Source of the DNA: Combretum micranthum
Lineage: Eukaryota; Streptophyta; Magnoliopsida; Myrtales; Combretaceae
Assembly: GCA_024138025.1 (NCBI GenBank)
Contig: JAMXBD010002486.1
Coordinates: 62,001-126,000 of the forward strand
Length of the DNA stretch: 64,000 nt
Direction: 5' to 3'
Shown here: positions 1 to 10,903 of the stretch, piece by piece
How positions within the stretch are numbered: position 1 is the first letter of the stretch
Layout of the letters: every line of letters starts with the position of its first letter
Translations under genes and position numbers: made by a program
The notes under the pieces: model-generated
The model's input: the letters and a program-made list of their open reading frames with translations, nothing else
Told to the model about the DNA's origin: nothing
Database searches by the model: none

Positions 1-2150
1 TGGTTTACTGGAGGAGGACACACATTTCCAACTTGCTCCGGAGGCTGCCTACTGGCAGATTCCAGCCATTTGCTCCATGCTGTGGAATGCCAGATATTGT
101 AATTTCTTTATGGGGTGATTCTCGCACAGAGATCCTAAAAGGTGTCAGTTCTCATACCATGAAGAAATGGAGGTTCCATTGCCAATTTTCCATCCAAACA
201 AAGAGTTCACCTGGGAACAAATTGTGGAGCAATATTTTTCATCTGAGTGCACTCCAAGGGCACCTTAGCTGAACAGAAACGGTTAAAACTCTTTAACAGA
301 GAGCAGTGACCCATTAAGCCAATAAACTTCCATCAAGTTCTTTAGCCTGTTTGCCCCCAATTGGAAAAAAAAAAGGAAATTTTTTTTGCCTAAAGTCCAA
401 ATGTGCTTCACCTGGCTGCTTGATTCCAAAGAGTAAGATCAAGGATGCCAAATTTGAGGCAGCACACAAGATCCTATGAAAGCTTTTTCTATTTTTGCCA
501 ACCCTTCACACTTCATTCCACAAGAAGCATGAGGCATTTTGTAATATCCCTTAAAACTCCTTAAGCGAAAAGCTAAAGGCTAGACCAATGAAGCTCTTCT
601 AGAAATTTTTTCAACCAACTCAGTACAGTTGGCTTTAAATAATTTTTGGAAATTATAGTTACTCGTTAGCAAACAGGCAGCTCTCCCTAGCCCCAAAATT
701 CATAATATCAGTATTCCTATGAGCAACGTCAATGCAGGAGAAGTTGACTTTATTCTTAGCCAGAATAGTGTGTAGCCCTGCTTCATTCTGAAACTCTTCA
801 TGAGCATCTCTCACCAGAGAAAATCATCAAACCATGTACGACATACAAAAGACATCCTTTGCTCTTTCCACTGTCAACGATATCTGAAGTTGCCATGTGA
901 TGCTTTTTCCTTCAGTCAACAAGAGAAGACCTTCATAGCAAATATAGAAGATATAGGACCAACTTGGTGAATGCCTCTAGAGTCGGCCAAAAATCTGCCG
1001 ACTTTCAATTTATATTAATCGAAAATTTAGACGATTGAATGCCCTGCAGTACCCAATTTACAACAATAGGAGGAAAGTACATAGCCTTCACCCCAGTCCC
1101 ACATAGATCTTATGAAGATCTACTCTTTTTTAGTTTTTTGGCCAAATTCTGAAAATCTATTTTAAGTGCCACTTACTTGAATCGTCATCCTTATGATGGT
1201 TCCTCATCAATTTGTGTCATTCCGCTATATGTATTCCATGCATATAGGGTTCCTAATCCTTCCCCACTAAGGATGGTAGAAACTCACTCAGTTGATTCAC
1301 TAAGCTCCTTGAGGTGCATTTATAGATATTATTACACTATAAAATTGGTCTAAGATCATTGAGAGCTAGGAATTCTACCTTTGCTACAAGGAAATATCAG
1401 TACAGTATTAATTTGCTTGAGATGGCGGCCTAAATCCAAAGTCTCTCTGGAGGAAACATCATCCTCACTCACTATACCAATTCTTCTAGAAGAAATCAGC
1501 ATCAAATTTGTCAGGTCCAGATGCCTTATGGAAGACTAAATCTAAAATGACACTTTTATCTCATCCCTTGTGACTTATTGCATCAGAGAAGCAACCTGTT
1601 CAACATTGAGCTTCTTTCGTACCAGATAATCCAGCCTCCCTTGATCACTTTTCACATTACCATGCTGTGTTAAGCTCTAAAAATGCCGTAGGACGCACTA
1701 TTACCTGGGATACTTTCATGGTAGGACACCATCATTCACCATTTTGGCAATATGGTGATGATGCCGGTGTTGCTTTGCAATTGAGAAAAAAAAATATGGG
1801 AATTTTGATGTCCAAGCTTATGCCAATTCAGCCTAGATTTCTGCCTGAGGAAACATGCCCAATAGCACTCATACAGTTGAGCTTTTCAAAACAACACCTT
1901 CTCAACATCCTCATCTGAAACATGCAGTGCTAGGCTGCTTTCTGACTGGATTGATTGAAGCTTATTCTTTTGACCTTATCCCAATTATTCAGCCTAGATT
2001 TCTACCTGAGGAAACTTTCTCGATAGCACTCATGCAATCAAACTTATTAAAACGACACCTTCTCAACATCCTCATCTGAAACATGCAGCACCAGGTTGCT
2101 TTTTGACTGGATTGATTGAACCTTTTCCTTTGACCTTATCCTAATTGGCA
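1..2150 (-). mobile_element. Decayed L1-type LINE, reverse-transcriptase part, antisense in the karyopherin intron
   Basis: Read on the minus strand, pieces of plant LINE ORF2 appear in the right order from high to low coordinates. KASGPDKFD, the degenerate SPGPDGF box, lies near 1490-1530. ALNDLRPI followed by NNIYKC and LVNQ lies near 1280-1370. WFDDFLW, equivalent to the FADD catalytic box, is at about 815-838. GNGTSISSWYENW, the region before the zf-RVT domain, is near 150-190. Stops and frameshifts break every domain, so it is dead. The left part continues beyond the window and I see no poly(A) end here. The upper limit is approximate. It runs opposite to the host gene, as intronic LINEs often do. 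Confidence 0.75.
1822..2142. repeat. Direct tandem duplication, two units of about 160 bp
   Basis: Units about 1822-1981 and 1982-2142 share long stretches, for example the text around 1831 and 1992, the shared run near 1899 and 2059, and the common ending gaccttatcc at 1971 and 2131. The copies differ at scattered positions. They lie next to the recognisable LINE and probably belong to it, in the part between endonuclease and reverse transcriptase. Confidence 0.8.
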
Positions 2151-3832
2151 CCAAGTTCTTTCTTATCTAAGTACTTTAGCCAACAACTTCATCTAGGTAC
2201 AAACAAAAAACATAGTCCATCTTTAAGGGAAAAAACTCGAAAGGAAACTTCCATGTTGCACTCACAAAATCCACAGAAAAGGTCATAGGAGAATGCTCTA
2301 ATAGATTAGAAGGAAAAGAGGAAGTAGTGGATAAGGGGAGCATGCATGCCTGTCTTGATTAATCAAGAGTAGTCAAGTTTTCTTTGTATTGAATTGCCCC
2401 TCTATTACTGAACTAAGCAAAGGCTGGCCATTGGAAAGCTATATCATCCACCTCAGTATCAAAATATTCACAAAGTTCTTGAATATCTTTTGACAAATGC
2501 AAGCATCAACTTTTCTCACAGTTAGAGTTGTATCTATAGACAAAGCAAGCCAAATTGTCAGTATAAATAGGTAAAAATGGACCTAACACCTATCTACCAT
2601 CATTATAAAAAGTTACCAATATACAAGTTTGACGAACTTAGTTACTAAAATCCAGTTGCAAAATCGCGTTTGTGAAATGAGATATTGAGATTTCTATAGA
2701 AATCGTGGATCAATCGCGGCATGATTTTTGAGTACCGCACCAATATCGTGGCGTGTAGAAGTGATATGCATATTGGGATATGCCTCCGTGATTTACCTCA
2801 ACAATTTTCAACGTACATCGGCATTTTCAAATACGATATACAATTCTATATTACTTTACACACGATATACGTACATTCTTTATCCTATCTCAAAATCATG
2901 ATTTTCGTATGGTAATTTGGTAATTATTTTTATTTCAACTTTATTTAAGTAATTAGTTTCAATTAGCGTCCTAAACAAGAAATTATTTCAGTAAAAAAAT
3001 ACACTAGACAGTACTCCAGTTGGTCCGTTGACTTCATAATGCTCATCCTTCATGCTCTAGGTTCACATCCCACCTATATCTACCCTTTAATCTCTACGGA
3101 CACATCCCAATATGGTTAGGTTTAGAATCTATCCTGTCTATGCTGTGCTGTCTCAATCTGATTTGGGCATGTCCAATTAGTGATATATTTAAATCTCCAC
3201 AAATTTTCTAGGTTCCTTGGCGTAAAGTATATTATTGAGACCTCTTGCATTTCAATATAAATCATTATGGTATTTGCAATGGATTGAGAACACCAACTTG
3301 ACAACTCACTTATGATCCCCAGAAGGGGGGCTGGACTTATTCTTCTTCACACCTCTCAGCTCCATTTTGGCCTTCATGCGGTTCAAGATTCTAAGCAGTT
3401 CTTCTTTGGACTTACCATTGATCCACCCTCAAGCTCCTTAGATGGCATTGCTTCTGAAGAAGTTCCCATAACTATTGCTTATTTTGAGCTTGATCCTCTA
3501 CCTCCAATGAGCTGCACAACGGATCCATGGTCTCTAATGACCAGCACAGGGCATCCCTTCTCCACATTATGCCCTACCTTTACTACTTCTGCATAGCAGA
3601 CTCCTCAACCCAGATGCTAATGTTAAGGTTTGCCTCTATGAAATTTGCTCTTTGCCAACCTAGAAAGAAATTTTCTTGAAAGCATGAGTTACTAATGTGG
3701 GCCATGGATGGTACAATGTCAAAGGGCATTGCACCAACTCTATTTGGCTTTTTATACCCTCTGTGTACTGGTTAAATCACCCATGACTTAATTTTCTTGA
3801 CCTTGAAAGTCTTCATGTTGGACTTTTAACAG
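2150..3832. other. Intronic DNA before the first visible karyopherin exon
   Basis: No karyopherin exon was recognised here. About 2640-2920 is rich in degenerate cgatat/atcgcg words. Around 3015-3085 there is a degenerate tRNA-like text with a possible A box (ccagttggt) and B box (ggttcacatccc). About 3300-3600 is largely open on both strands; on the minus strand it reads EKGCPVLVIRDHGSVVQLIGG with one stop, in a family I do not recognise. Confidence 0.5.
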
Positions 3833-5824
3833 AATGGGTACAGTGTTCAGTCATCTTGCAAGCCCACTTCCAGATGGCCCTGGTGAGGATGATTCCATCC
3901 TTGCACTTTTAAGGGTCTTTTGGCCTATCTTGGAGAAGCTTTTGCGCTCTCCACACATGGAAAATGGTGCATTATCTGCAGCAGCATGTAGAGCTCTTTC
4001 ACGGGCGATTCAGTCATCAGGTCCATGTTGTTGCAAGGATTTAATCTTAATGGATCTTTATCTTTTTTCTGCGACCAATCGGTTTGTTTAATTTGCAGGC
4101 CATCATTTCACAATATTATTGCCTGGCATACTGGATTGTCTCTCGACAAATTTTGTTTCATTCCAAGATTGCGAGTGCTTCATAAGAACAGGTATGATCC
4201 TTAACTAGAAAGTTAGGAGTTTGGCATCAGGATTTTAATTTTATTATCATCTTTTCTTTTATTGTCCCACTTTAAACTCACATGTGGAGTTAAATACCAA
4301 TGTTTGACATTTTAGAAGAGAAAGATTCTAAGTTTTCTTTTCCTTTCATTATGTTTAGGCCCTTAAGAGTTCATTACTGCCACATTAGTAAAATTGCATC
4401 TCCAAGAGTGAGTTAAGGATGGCTGATTTATTCAAAAGTCCATGTTTATATTAATTTTCCAAGGATGCAAAAATTTTAGTATTATCTGGATTCTTTCAAT
4501 AAGCAGGAAAAAAAAAGCAAAAAACATTCTTCATTAAAATAAATCAAATTACATTTACATTTTGTTCTTCATTTATATTTATCAGCATATTACTATTTCT
4601 TCCTGCCATTGGTTGTTGATTTATGTTGGCCAATCTATTTTGTCAAATAAGTTGAATTCTCATGTAGTTTTTCTTTTCCTCTTTTCAATGGACCATTTGC
4701 AGCTTCTATCATCATTGTGAATTTGGGGCAGAAGGAGGAGTATGGGTCTTGTTTGTCACCACTTTTGAGAGATTCAACACATGCAGAATCTGTCATGTCT
4801 CTCATCTCTTATGTGTGTGATCAAGAGCCAGACTTAGTGGAAGCTTACATGAATTTCGCATCAAGTTTTGTTCGTGGTTCTCAGAAGGTTCCATTATTTT
4901 CCTGTTTCCTTTATCCGTCTTTCTGTTAGCCATAGCTCATTAATGCAACTTTATCAGAAATATGTTCACTTCAATTGGTAAAGTGGGTAGCAATCATATT
5001 ACGGTCTAATTTCAGGATGTATTGGCCTCATCTGGTCCACCTCTTGAAGTTTGCTTTCAGAAGGCTGCCATATGCTGTACAGCTATGCATCGTGGTGCAG
5101 CTCTTGCTGCCATGTCATACTTATCTTGTACGTACTTGGTCAGGGCAATGAAATGTCTCTTTTGATTGTACTGTTGTTTTCTGTGACAAAAATGTGATAT
5201 TTATGCACTTCTTTCTTCTTTTTTTACAAGTTGCTTGTATCCTGCTCTTACATTTAAAACTTCTAAAAGTTGTTCTCATGAGACATCTCATTTACAGTCC
5301 TGTTCTTGATATTTGTCTCTTTTCTTTTCTTCTTTTCATAATGGTTTTTTGCTCATCTATCTTCTCTGTTTAAGAGCTTCATTAATATACTCCCTCTTAC
5401 CTATTTTTAGGTTTCTTAGAGGTTGGCTTGACCTCATTGTTAGAAGCAGTGACCTCCATGCCTCAAGAGCCCTTTTGTGGTGTTGTAATTCAGGTTGCAT
5501 CTCGCAGCGGTGAAGGACTTGTATCCAATCTGATTTATGCTTTGCTTGGTGTTTCTGCAATGTCACGGGTAAACTATGTCATTTGTGTGCCAACTTTTGC
5601 ACATTTTTTGCTGCTCTTCAAACAAGATTTTTATCTCTATTGAATTTTAGACTCAGATCTCTTTCTGAAATTGGTTTTCACTTTTTGATGTTCATGACCA
5701 CCTTTCTAAGTGCTTAAAAGAATTTCAAGCTCTTTGTTCGTGCTTAAATTTACACTTATTATTCATCCCTTTATCTTTCATGTGTACTAATTCCACTAAA
5801 CTGTGCTTGGCCTGGTCTTCTTGA

Positions 5825-5872
<48 letters not shown>

Positions 5873-6615
5873 TGTGCCCTCTTTGCACACCAACTTTAGC
5901 ATGTCAGTTGACTCAGTTTAATGAAAACTACTTAAGAGAAGGCTGCTTACTTTTATTACTGCTGCCATTTTATAGGTTCATAAGTGCGCTGCCATCTTCC
6001 AGCAATTGGCTGCAATCTGCAGTTTAAGTGAGACATCATCTTGGAAGTCAGTCCTCTGTTGGGAGTCCCTGCATGGATGGCTACGGTTGGCGGTATATAT
6101 ATATCTCTCTCTCTCTGCTCTCTGCTCTCCTTCTCCCTTCCTCCCCTTCCCTCCTCTCCTCTACTCACACTGCCACACATTTTTGAGCCATAAAAGCAAT
6201 TTAGTGAATTTTCAGTGTACTAGCTACTGCTTCATAGGTGTTTATGGTTGGGAGGGGTTGCTTTTTGTAATTAGTTTAGATTCTGTTGATAATTTTGATA
6301 TAATATTTGTTCATTATTTAGTTTCTAATCCAATATTTCTTGGTTTTTTCATATTAATTTCCAAACATTTTATGTATTACTTATATATAGGTGCAAGGTC
6401 TTCCTATTGAGTATTTGAGACATGGAGAAGCTGATTCCTTGGTACCGCTTTGGTTAAAAGCCCTTGCTGGTGCAGCTTCTGAGTATCTAGGAACTAGAAG
6501 TGGGGAAGCTGCAAATAATGATGGTGGGCATTTGCAAGGTAAAGGAGGGAGAGTCTTGAAACGTTTAGTACGTGAATTTGCCGACACTCACCGTAATATT
6601 CCAAATTTAACCTGA
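3833..6615 (+). CDS. C-terminal seven exons of an importin-13/transportin-3-like karyopherin (5' part outside the window)
   Basis: Exons read 3833-4020, 4099-4191, 4703-4887, 5016-5127, 5411-5568, 5976-6092 and 6391-6615 (TGA 6613-6615). All junctions are GT..AG and phases match throughout, giving about 358 residues. The product is a HEAT/ARM-repeat nuclear transport receptor of the IPO13/TNPO3 group, which carries cargo between cytoplasm and nucleus with Ran-GTP. Supporting motifs are [66 protein letters not shown] and, at the end, [18 protein letters not shown]. These match the conserved C-terminal part of the plant proteins as I remember them. The family is about 950-1,000 residues, so roughly two thirds must lie to the left. 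The ATG at 3834 is internal, because a splice acceptor stands directly before it. In exon 4703-4887 a stretch reads out of the family frame (see findings), so the gene may be damaged. Confidence 0.85.
5827..5871. repeat. Poly(T) run of 45 bases inside a karyopherin intron
   Basis: An uninterrupted T tract lies 104 bp before the splice acceptor at 5974-5975. On the minus strand it would be a poly(A) tail, but no retroposon body could be recognised beside it. Confidence 0.9.
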
Positions 6616-8055
6616 TAACATCGCGAGGGATGACAGATACTGCCTTTAGTTTTGAGCTCTTGCCACAAACCTTCAGCTGACAAATGGAATGGTAAAAAGA
6701 ATTGTAAATTTGGCTGCTTCCGCGAAGGCTAGGTTAGTGGTCATTATTGGGGTGGTCAATAATTTTTTATGCCCCACATGTATAGTCATTCTTCAGTATG
6801 TCTTCTCGAAAGGGTTACTTCTGTATAGTTACCTGGCAAATTTTTGTTATCAATAGCATAGGGTAGTGTAGATATTTATTTTCAAACAATTTTTCTTGAC
6901 TTGGCAGAGAACGATTGATTTTTTCATAAGCGGAAAATTCAAACATACCTTGTAAATGGGTAATATTTTTTGTGTTGACTAAAATGACCTTGTCTTATGC
7001 AGAGTCTATAAAACCAAATTCTATTAAATCTTAAATTCTAAGCTACTTCAGTGTACTTTGAATTGCAGCCTTGGCTATTGATAAAACACTACAGGAGGTA
7101 ACTATTCGTACATCTTGGATGACTAACATGCAAGTCTTCTTGTTGCCCAACTACATCTTTGTAATACGGTTGCTCATGCTCTTTGTTTGGGGAGTTTGAC
7201 TTTCTCCTAGTATGTTTTCATTGATTTGATGAGATGTCTTGGGTCTTTATTCGTATCAACTTCTAGCTATTTATATTTATAGAAATAGAAGAGGGAATAG
7301 AATAAGATGATTTCTAGGGTAAAAGACATGTCTATCATTGTTTTAAGAAAAATTATGCAATCTAAATTGCATAAAAATAATTATCAAATTATCATTTTTA
7401 TGTTATATGTTGAAAAAGAGCTAGCATATTTTCTTAAGGTATCACACCTAGGATAGGTGATATAGCCACGGGACTTACTCAATGCTTTGAAAGTGTCAGT
7501 ATCACATAACCAATGAGCGATACACTTGTATCGCATATAGGTTAGGCGATACATATATGTTTAAAGTTAGCCAATTCATAATAATTTTGTATTGTACCTT
7601 AGTTGAGTGATACAACCTTGAATTGTACTTAAGGTTGGTGATACGGTGTAATTATTTTAAAATGCATTGTATCATTTATATGTATCGTTGTTTGGTTATG
7701 TAATACGCACATGCTTAAAATCAAAACTTGAATCTTCTCTTCATTCACGTGATTAGATCGTATAGAGCATGAACAAAAAACTCTCAAACACTCTACAAAC
7801 ACTAAATTTGATGAATTAGGGTTTGAATTTTTGATTGATTTCTTTGTTGCAAATTGAAGCCTGTGTCTTCTACAATCATTTGGTAATTTATCAATCTTCA
7901 TTATGCTTGTTTTTTCTTAAATTTCAAACAAAATCTTTGCATTCGTTAATTGTTCAACAAAATTCCACAATTTCTTTTCTTTAATTTCTAGTACGTGTTT
8001 CCTTAAAATGGTGAGGAGGAGGCTTATTCACTATGCTTCATACCATGATTTTTGG
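6616..8055. other. 3' flank of the karyopherin gene and unassigned DNA
   Basis: The 3' untranslated region should begin at 6616, but I cannot fix a polyadenylation site. About 7440-7700 contains repeated gcgatac/gtatcgc words like those at 2640-2920, which suggests a degenerate repeat family. No coding sequence was recognised. Confidence 0.5.
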
Positions 8056-9020
8056 TAGGGTTGGGCGCATATCGGGTTGGCCTGATTTTCACCAAAACCA
8101 AATCAAACCATAATTTACAGTTTGATTTTTTCTCCTTCCTAAGCAAAACAGTTAAATAACGGTTTTGTTTGGATTATAATTTTTTTAAAACATTAAATAC
8201 TAGTTTAGTTCGGTTTGGATTACGGATTAAGAATTAACCAAATTCTAATAAAAAATCTTAGTTCTTATATTTTACATTTATGTGGATATTCAAATATTGA
8301 AATCATACTACAAAGTTCATATTGTAAATCTTAGCAAAGTAGTTTATAAATTTGTCACATTTATAATTCATAATCCCTCATAATATCATTTAGTCACTAA
8401 CATAGTATGCTTATCGACTAATACATAGTAGAGTAAAATCTATAGTCATCTAAAAAATAATTCAGGCAACCATCTATTAACAATTTGGCAAAAAAAAAAA
8501 AAAAAAAAAATCATATACTTATAAAAGTAGTGTATGAATAAAAGTGATCTACTAACAAAATATACAACAAAAAATTAATGCATAATAAGATATATAACTA
8601 AATAACAAAATCCATACTTCATAAATTTCAAACGATTAATAAAAAACATTAAGTTACTGATGAAGGAATATATCTTAAACCCAAAAAATAATTTTGAAAA
8701 AAGAAATAAATTATTATTAACCAATATTCATCATATAATAAATATCATAATAAAATTATAATAACATATATACCTTTAATAAATTATTATGAGAAAATTT
8801 ATAATTACAAGTAAAATATTTTTATACTTATCTAAAATGATTTAGTTTTGTTTTACAGATAGGTTCGATTTCTTCTTTCAAACCAACCATAAATTTACAA
8901 ATTGGTTTGGATTGAGAATTTTCTAAAATAAATTGTTAAAAAAAAATCATATTTTTTGTTTGATTTGGTTCGATTATGGATAGATTCGGCTTGGCTCGAC
9001 TATTTTTTTGCCTACCCCTA
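8056..9020. mobile_element. Non-autonomous hAT-like element, 965 bp
   Basis: The left end TAGGGTTGGGC and the right end, read on the other strand as TAGGGGTAGGC, form an imperfect terminal inverted repeat. Inside each end are further complementary words built on aaccaaatcaaac. These are the ends usual for plant hAT-derived MITEs. No transposase is encoded. A clean 8-bp target duplication is not visible (flanks atttttgg and attcgtat), so the insertion is probably old. Confidence 0.6.
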
Positions 9021-9785
9021 ATTCGTATATTGTTTATTTCATGCACAGTATAAATAGTAGGTTAATTTACTTTCTATGTTCTAAGCTGAGCTGTGCTTGT
9101 TGTTCTTCTTAATAATGATTATTACATTCACTTGGAACCTAGGATTACTAGTAAAAAGCCATATCACACAACCTTGATTGTTTGTTGTCATTATTAAGGA
9201 ATGAAGCATATGGATTTTGGTACTTGATTGTTTGATGCCATATAAATTTTGGTACCTAATTGATTGTTTATTGTCATATGAATCTAATGCTCAAATTCTA
9301 GTTTGGGACTTGTGTTCATTTCATGAGAAAAAACACAAGACAATACTATTTTCATTCAAAGGATGTTTTGCATTTTGAATGGTTGACATGGTTAAGAGCA
9401 CAAGATCATAAGAATGGATTAATTGGTCTATTGAGTACTATAGAAGAATTAAATATAGCTTACTGTTGGGGTGAAAATAAAGCAATTGATGAAGTGTGGT
9501 AGCAAGTGCCATGGCCAATCATGGTATGGTTCCCTGTCTAATTTAACATTGGTTGCTGGGAACACTAGTGAGCACATTGCAAGCCTGAGTTGATCATAGG
9601 AATTATACTGGATTGTGGGCAATAATAATAGAAATTGGAAATTGCAAAGTAATGGAATAATCATGCATATCATATATGCACTTTGATTATCCAACATTGC
9701 ACAACTAACATGAATAATATATGACATGCTATTGTTAATGTAAATAAACAATAGTAATGATAGATTATGTCATAATTTCTCTTTT
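9021..9785. other. Unassigned DNA left of the MULE remnant
   Basis: AT-rich text with small internal repeats (tggtacttgattgttt and similar around 9218-9265). It may include the MULE's untranslated leader. No terminal inverted repeat of the MULE was identified. Confidence 0.35.
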
Positions 9786-10898
9786 TACCAATGGGAAAAT
9801 CTTGCAAGGTTAAGTTGGACTATATTATGATTGGGGACCACTGAGGAATATAAAAGTAAGGACAAATATTGATTATAGTGGGCTCTTGACCATGGTATGT
9901 GAAGAGTTAGGAATTGATCCTAGGGAAAGCAAAGTTGAAATGTATCACAAGAGGGTATCAATTTATAGTCCCACTTACAAAGCAGTCATGATGAAAGAAG
10001 TTAGTACTGATGTGGATATGGAAGCTCTTATTGATATTGCAAAGGCATTTGATATTACATGCCTTCAACAACCGTATGTAAAAGTAAAAAAACACCTCAA
10101 TCATGCCTATGAAGCACAATATTGTGGATCAGACGGCCATACCAAAAATACTGGTAATACAAGAGTTTGCAAATGTTCTAACAAACATAGAAAGGAGCAA
10201 CAACTTACTATCAAAATTTGAAGGAAATGTCCATATTACAAATAATATGGAGGAAGAGATGGAGGAGGCTCTACAAGAGACTGATTCAGAATATGAATTA
10301 ATATTTGAAGATAATCAAGATGAGGAAAATGGGATGGCATTTGAGGTTGACACATCGAGTAATGAAAATGAGTCTCTAAAGAAAAATGAACATCTTCAAG
10401 AAGACATTGTTAAGGAAAATGCTCAAGCAGACCAACAAACTAGTGAAAGCTCATTCCAAGATCCTATTCCATTTTTTAATAATATGGATGTTGGTGATGG
10501 CTATGCATCCTATGAGGAAGAATTCCTTAAATCTGAAGACCCATGCATAGGTAATTAGTTTAAGACTAGAATGAGGTTTAAAACTAAAGCCGATTTGGTT
10601 TGTGTGGTCAAAATGTGGCACATAAAGATTCACTATAACTTCATAGTGACATCAGATAAGAAGACATGGAATGTTGTTTATAAAGAAAAGTCGACCTGTA
10701 GTTGTAAATGGTGACTTTGTGGATGCAAAAAATGTTGGGATGTCTATTTTGTGATTACAATTGTTAATGGTCCACACACATGCACAAATAGGAGCCTCAA
10801 ATGAGATCATTCATAGCTTGACTAGACATTCATTAGCTACTATTTGTTGGATTAAGTGAGAAACAACCATGATGTCAATACCTCAACCCTTAGACAAT
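9786..10898 (+). pseudogene. MULE transposase, N-terminal part and MuDR DNA-binding region
   Basis: The first open part, 9886-10221, gives an N-terminal domain of the type seen before MuDR domains (EELGIDPRESKVEMYHKR). An overlapping frame, 10103-10558, continues with an acidic linker rich in E, D and N. From 10558 the text reads FKTKADLVCVVKMWHIK, then TCSCKW and VNGPHTC, matching the MuDR domain that precedes plant MULE transposases. Frame changes near 10105-10220 and several stops show that it is broken. The reading stops at STLRQ, where the element at 10904 has inserted, and resumes at 14056. Confidence 0.75.
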
Positions 10899-10903
10899 AG
10901 ATT
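10899..10903. repeat. Target-site duplication AGATT, left copy
   Basis: It matches 14051-14055 exactly and flanks the TG...CA-ended insertion between them. Confidence 0.85.

Noticed and set aside
3015..3085. tRNA gene or SINE
   Set aside because: Only weak A- and B-box resemblance, no cloverleaf and no target duplication.
3312..3596. Plus-strand open frame of 94 codons as a gene
   Set aside because: No recognisable domain; the minus strand is about as open and lies in an intron, so it is reported only as an unexplained region.
9449..9751. Minus-strand open frame of 100 codons
   Set aside because: No recognisable domain; composition follows the AT-rich background.
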